Assembly (NCBI GenBank): GCA_902762325.1
Contig: CACWNV010000003.1
Coordinates: forward strand, 99,302 to 163,301
Direction: 5' to 3'
Source: an uncultured Prevotellaceae bacterium
Lineage (GTDB): Bacteria; Bacteroidota; Bacteroidia; Bacteroidales; Bacteroidaceae
DNA: 64,000 nt
A program made the translations under genes and the position numbers. This document shows, piece after piece, positions 63,590 to 64,000 of the stretch. Positions within the stretch are counted from its first letter, which is position 1, and each line of letters opens with the position of its first letter. Under the pieces are notes generated by a model. The model was not told where the DNA came from and ran no database searches. It was given only the letters and a program-made list of their open reading frames with translations.

Positions 63590-64000
63590 TTATTCAGCCA
63601 AAAGTTTTTTAACCTGTTCATAAACATTTTGACCTGTATAACCTAATTTCTCATCAAGCACTTTATAAGGAGCGGAGAAACCAAAGCTCTGCAATCCCCA
63701 TACACATCCGTCAGAACCAACAAGACCTTCAAGTGTTACAGGAAGACCAGCAGTCAAGCCAAACTTCTTTTTCCCTGAAGGTAATACACTCTGTTGATAT
63801 TCCTTAGATTGTGAACGGAATAATCCTTCTGAAGGAACACTAACGACGCGAAGCTTAACACCATCCTCACGAAGTAACTTCGCTCCTGCTTCAAGTGTAG
63901 AAACTTCTGAGCCTGAAGCTAACAGGATAACATCATAATCTTCATCACTACCAGCGACTACATAAGCACCTTTTTGTGCTTGTGAATAATCATTGCCTTC
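63590..64000 (-). CDS. tkt: Transketolase, C-terminal part (5' end beyond window)
   Basis: The last 136 codons of transketolase read through the window edge without interruption on the minus strand. The visible part is the C-terminal domain: DVILLASGSEVSTLEAGAKL, VVSVPSEGLFRSQSKEYQ and the final GFSAPYKVLDEKLGYTGQN with stop at 63590-63592. The thiamine-binding and catalytic domains lie outside the window. The enzyme transfers two-carbon units between pentose phosphates and acts next to RpiB in the pathway. Confidence 0.93.
   Translation of the reverse strand, partial: EGNDYSQAQKGAYVVAGSDEDYDVILLASGSEVSTLEAGAKLLREDGVKLRVVSVPSEGLFRSQSKEYQQSVLPSGKKKFGLTAGLPVTLEGLVGSDGCVWGLQSFGFSAPYKVLDEKLGYTGQNVYEQVKKLLAE

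Noticed and set aside
1-64000. tRNA, rRNA or insertion sequence
   Set aside because: I scanned the intergenic regions for T-loop-like sequences, rRNA segments, transposase motifs and flanking repeats and saw none.

Overview
The window looks like chromosomal DNA of a Bacteroidales bacterium, most likely Prevotellaceae (Prevotella or Segatella type). Three things point there. Many transcription starts carry the Bacteroidetes -7 element TAnnTTTG, some with TTTG about 19-20 bases upstream. The primary sigma factor present is the short Bacteroidetes form. Lineage-restricted families recur: the T9SS plug protein (DUF5103), DUF4105, DUF5687, DUF4836, an H/CorC-LptC-PpiD cassette, and a reverse-order rubrerythrin. 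I found no rRNA, tRNA, CRISPR array, insertion sequence or phage gene. Nearly all of the DNA is core chromosome.

Layout. 1-5506: end of an RseC-type gene, then a complete Rnf ion-pumping ferredoxin:NAD oxidoreductase operon (rnfB-C-D-G-E-A), then galE. 6584-12844: intergenic repeat cluster A, then minus-strand carbohydrate and redox genes (GH51 arabinofuranosidase, rubrerythrin, GH2 glycosidase, a nucleotide-pyrophosphatase-like phosphodiesterase). 12989-21258: AraC-type regulator, M49 peptidase and AlkD-like repair protein, then Fur-family regulator, purA, hisS, an acetylesterase with a broken pectinesterase tail, and mutY. 21323-24198: rpmA-rplU on the minus strand, a 728-base gene-free stretch with repeat cluster B and a candidate structured RNA, and a GH109-type oxidoreductase-fold protein. 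24254-30658 (minus): rpoD, kdsB, a DUF5687 membrane protein, a LolA-like carrier protein, ftsK. 30762-33929: RNase D-like exonuclease, RlmI-type methyltransferase, tilS. 33907-42090 (minus): T9SS plug protein, ABC ATPase, secA, a degenerate alkaline-phosphatase-fold protein, DUF4105 protein. 42091-48145: repeat cluster C, then an outer-membrane barrel, lptC, a CorC-type transporter and a SurA/PpiD-like isomerase. 48237-62990: acidic-tailed protein (minus), rarA, a TRIC/UPF0126 membrane protein, serS, a fused NfnAB transhydrogenase, nucleoside permease, DUF151 protein, rsmE, DUF4836 lipoprotein, Sua5/YrdC protein, ClC channel, fmt, a small barrel protein. 63082-64000 (minus): rpiB and the end of transketolase.

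How the genes fit together. Rnf and the NfnAB fusion together connect the ferredoxin, NADH and NADPH pools of an anaerobe; rubrerythrin adds peroxide defence. Envelope biogenesis is heavily represented (SecA, LolA-like, LptC, KdsB, barrels, PpiD/SurA, T9SS plug). Translation genes are scattered through several operons (HisS, SerS, TilS, Fmt, RlmI, RsmE, TsaC, L21, L27).

The most unusual signal is a family of short palindrome arrays, TAAAC-N5-GTTTA repeated at an exact 22-base period, at three intergenic sites (about 6.66, 22.13 and 42.37 kb). One lies between two convergent terminators and two lie between divergent promoters. I cannot match it to a described element. A second unexplained item is a roughly 200-nt promoter- and terminator-bounded RNA gene beside cluster B.
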